A DNA stretch of 7,259 nucleotides from CAZIGM01 sp964538675 (GTDB lineage Bacteria > Bacillota > Bacilli > Tepidibacillales > Tepidibacillaceae), in NCBI GenBank assembly GCA_964538675.1, contig CAZIGM010000072.1, positions 1 to 7,259 on the forward strand. The letters run 5' to 3'. A program made the translations under genes and the position numbers. Shown piece after piece: positions 6,043 to 7,259 of the stretch. The notes under the pieces are model-generated. The model saw nothing but the letters and a program-made list of their open reading frames with translations. It did not search any database and had not been told where the DNA came from. Each line of letters begins with the position of its first letter. The stretch's first letter is position 1.

Positions 6043-7225
6043 AATTGTTCATCCTTTCATTCACTTTAAAATCAATTTTCTCCAATGCCTTTAAACCACT
6101 ATTATTAGTTGGGAATTTTTGAATTGGTTCTTGTAATAAAAACTCACTATTACTAATTAATTCTTTTAATTTATTAGCAATCTCTCTTGATTTATATAAA
6201 CTAGACATCGTATTTGTTCTAACACGTTTACCATTAACCTCAACATGACCACTTCTTAGCTGTTCATAATTCACTTTGCAAACTACTGGTTTATCTCTTC
6301 GTTGAACACTGTAATCATATACATTTGTATATATGTCCTTATTTTCTATCATTACAAATCTCAACATTTCTTCATCTAATATTGGGATAGGTATGCCAAT
6401 TCCAACATACATTGAAACACCGTAATTTTCAATTACTGCAGGTTTAATATATTTTGTATTCATTTCTTTTAAATCTCCAATTACCGCAAGAGTCGCAGCA
6501 GGACCTACTGGTATACCCTTTTCGTTTCTTACCCTCGAAGTATTAAATTGAGTACCCTGCCATGAGACATACCCTTGTGCTCCTCCAATAAATATTCTAG
6601 TCCCAATCCCTATTGTTCTATAAAAAGGATCGTTAAACAAAGGGCTAAGTTCTCCAGAAGTACAATATGTTATGTTATTTAAATTAGGCTGTAAAGCACC
6701 CATATAAGTATATAAAGTTTTAGTTGATGTGTTTGTAGCAGCTGCATAATTTTGAAAACTGTTTCTAGGATTAAACAAATATGCTTCATTAATCGAATTC
6801 AATGTTATTAAAGCTTCAACATCTTTACATGGGTAACAATCAGTCCCATGAGAAGTAGCTTTTAAATGAACCTTCTTACCATCAATAAGATCACAAATTA
6901 CATGAGAACCACCATATTTTAATCCTTCTACTTCAGCAGGTTCAGTTGCTCCGATATATGAATCTACGGCTGCAAGCCCAGAATATGCTGGAACGTTATT
7001 TAAAGTAACCTTTTCCATCCTTATTGGAGGATCTGAATGCCCAAAATTAAGAAACGCACCAGATGAACACATTGGACTAAAAGTAGCTGTTGTTACAACA
7101 TCTATCTCTTTAAATGCTTGCTCTATTCCTTTTTCTTTTACAATTGGTATTATCTCTTCTGCTGTAACTACAACAGCTTTACCTTCTTTAATTTTTTTAT
7201 TAATCTCTTCGTATGACCTTCCCAT
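6035..7225 (-). CDS. Homocysteine biosynthesis protein (DUF39/HcyBio family)
   Basis: This 396-residue protein is the bacterial counterpart of methanogen MA1821, needed to convert aspartate semialdehyde plus sulfide to homocysteine. The diagnostic blocks are TATFSPMCSSGAFLNFGH at 46-63, AAVDSYIGATEP at 85-96, YGGSHVICDLI at 104-114, SHGTDCYPC at 125-133, IGIGTRIFIGGAQGYV at 205-220, and YGVSMYVGIGIPIPIL at 268-283. C53 and C130 (with C133) lie in the most conserved blocks and are the likely persulfide-forming cysteines; this is inferred from the family, not shown here. The archaeal protein has C-terminal CBS domains; this one ends after the DUF39 domain with a polar tail. There is no signal peptide. 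The ATG follows GAGGGGG with a 7-base spacer (RBS at 7233-7238). It is the first gene seen in the operon; only 34 bases lie upstream in the window, with several stops, so an earlier gene cannot be excluded. Confidence 0.92.
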   Translation of the reverse strand: MGRSYEEINKKIKEGKAVVVTAEEIIPIVKEKGIEQAFKEIDVVTTATFSPMCSSGAFLNFGHSDPPIRMEKVTLNNVPAYSGLAAVDSYIGATEPAEVEGLKYGGSHVICDLIDGKKVHLKATSHGTDCYPCKDVEALITLNSINEAYLFNPRNSFQNYAAATNTSTKTLYTYMGALQPNLNNITYCTSGELSPLFNDPFYRTIGIGTRIFIGGAQGYVSWQGTQFNTSRVRNEKGIPVGPAATLAVIGDLKEMNTKYIKPAVIENYGVSMYVGIGIPIPILDEEMLRFVMIENKDIYTNVYDYSVQRRDKPVVCKVNYEQLRSGHVEVNGKRVRTNTMSSLYKSREIANKLKELISNSEFLLQEPIQKFPTNNSGLKALEKIDFKVNERMNNYA

Positions 7226-7259
7226 TTAAAAACCCCCTCTATCTATGTAGCAATATAAA

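Noticed and set aside
7226..7259. Possible SAM or cobalamin riboswitch leader before the methionine operon
   Set aside because: Only 34 bases are visible, holding an RBS and no riboswitch element; a leader may lie further right but cannot be seen.
1..7259. CRISPR array, tRNA, rRNA, insertion sequence or phage attachment site
   Set aside because: No spaced repeat array, cloverleaf-like sequence, transposase or long terminal repeats were seen; the window is filled with ordinary chromosomal operons.

Overview
The window is strongly AT-rich. Strong GGAGG-like ribosome binding sites, TTG and GTG starts, and the protein families present point to an anaerobic, low-GC Firmicute of the Clostridia or Tissierellia type. 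No 16S or other marker is present, so this is an inference. Every gene that can be supported lies on the minus strand, so transcription reads from high to low coordinates.

The main block (7225 down to 1122) is one tight six-gene operon. In order it encodes a DUF39 homocysteine-biosynthesis protein, an 8-cysteine ferredoxin, a UPF0280 ApbE-like protein, methylenetetrahydrofolate reductase (MetF), a free-standing methionine synthase reactivation protein, and a cobalamin-dependent methionine synthase (MetH) without its own reactivation domain. Together they make a coherent pathway. DUF39, ferredoxin and UPF0280 are families linked in methanogenic archaea to building homocysteine from aspartate semialdehyde and sulfide, without cystathionine or O-acetylhomoserine. 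MetF supplies 5-methyl-tetrahydrofolate. MetH joins the two products into methionine, and the separate protein rescues oxidised cobalamin. Gaps are 30 bases or less and two gene pairs overlap. The operon ends at a clear intrinsic terminator (1042-1081). Its promoter and any leader riboswitch lie beyond the right edge.

The intergenic stretch 926-1121 holds that terminator, a pair of 12-base direct repeats exactly 20 bases apart, and a plausible promoter for the next operon. That operon starts with a 33-codon gene for a single-span membrane peptide (925-824). After 12 bases comes a gene that runs off the left edge (811 to 1), whose product has a receiver-like N-terminus and a MinD/ParA-type ATPase domain. 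It resembles the TadZ/CpaE localisation ATPases of tight-adherence (Tad/Flp) pilus systems. The two operons appear functionally unrelated.

The points most worth a second look are the stripped-down bacterial form of the direct-sulfhydrylation homocysteine pathway joined to a complete methyl branch, the four-cysteine tail on the reactivation protein, and the tiny membrane-protein gene at the head of the putative pilus operon.
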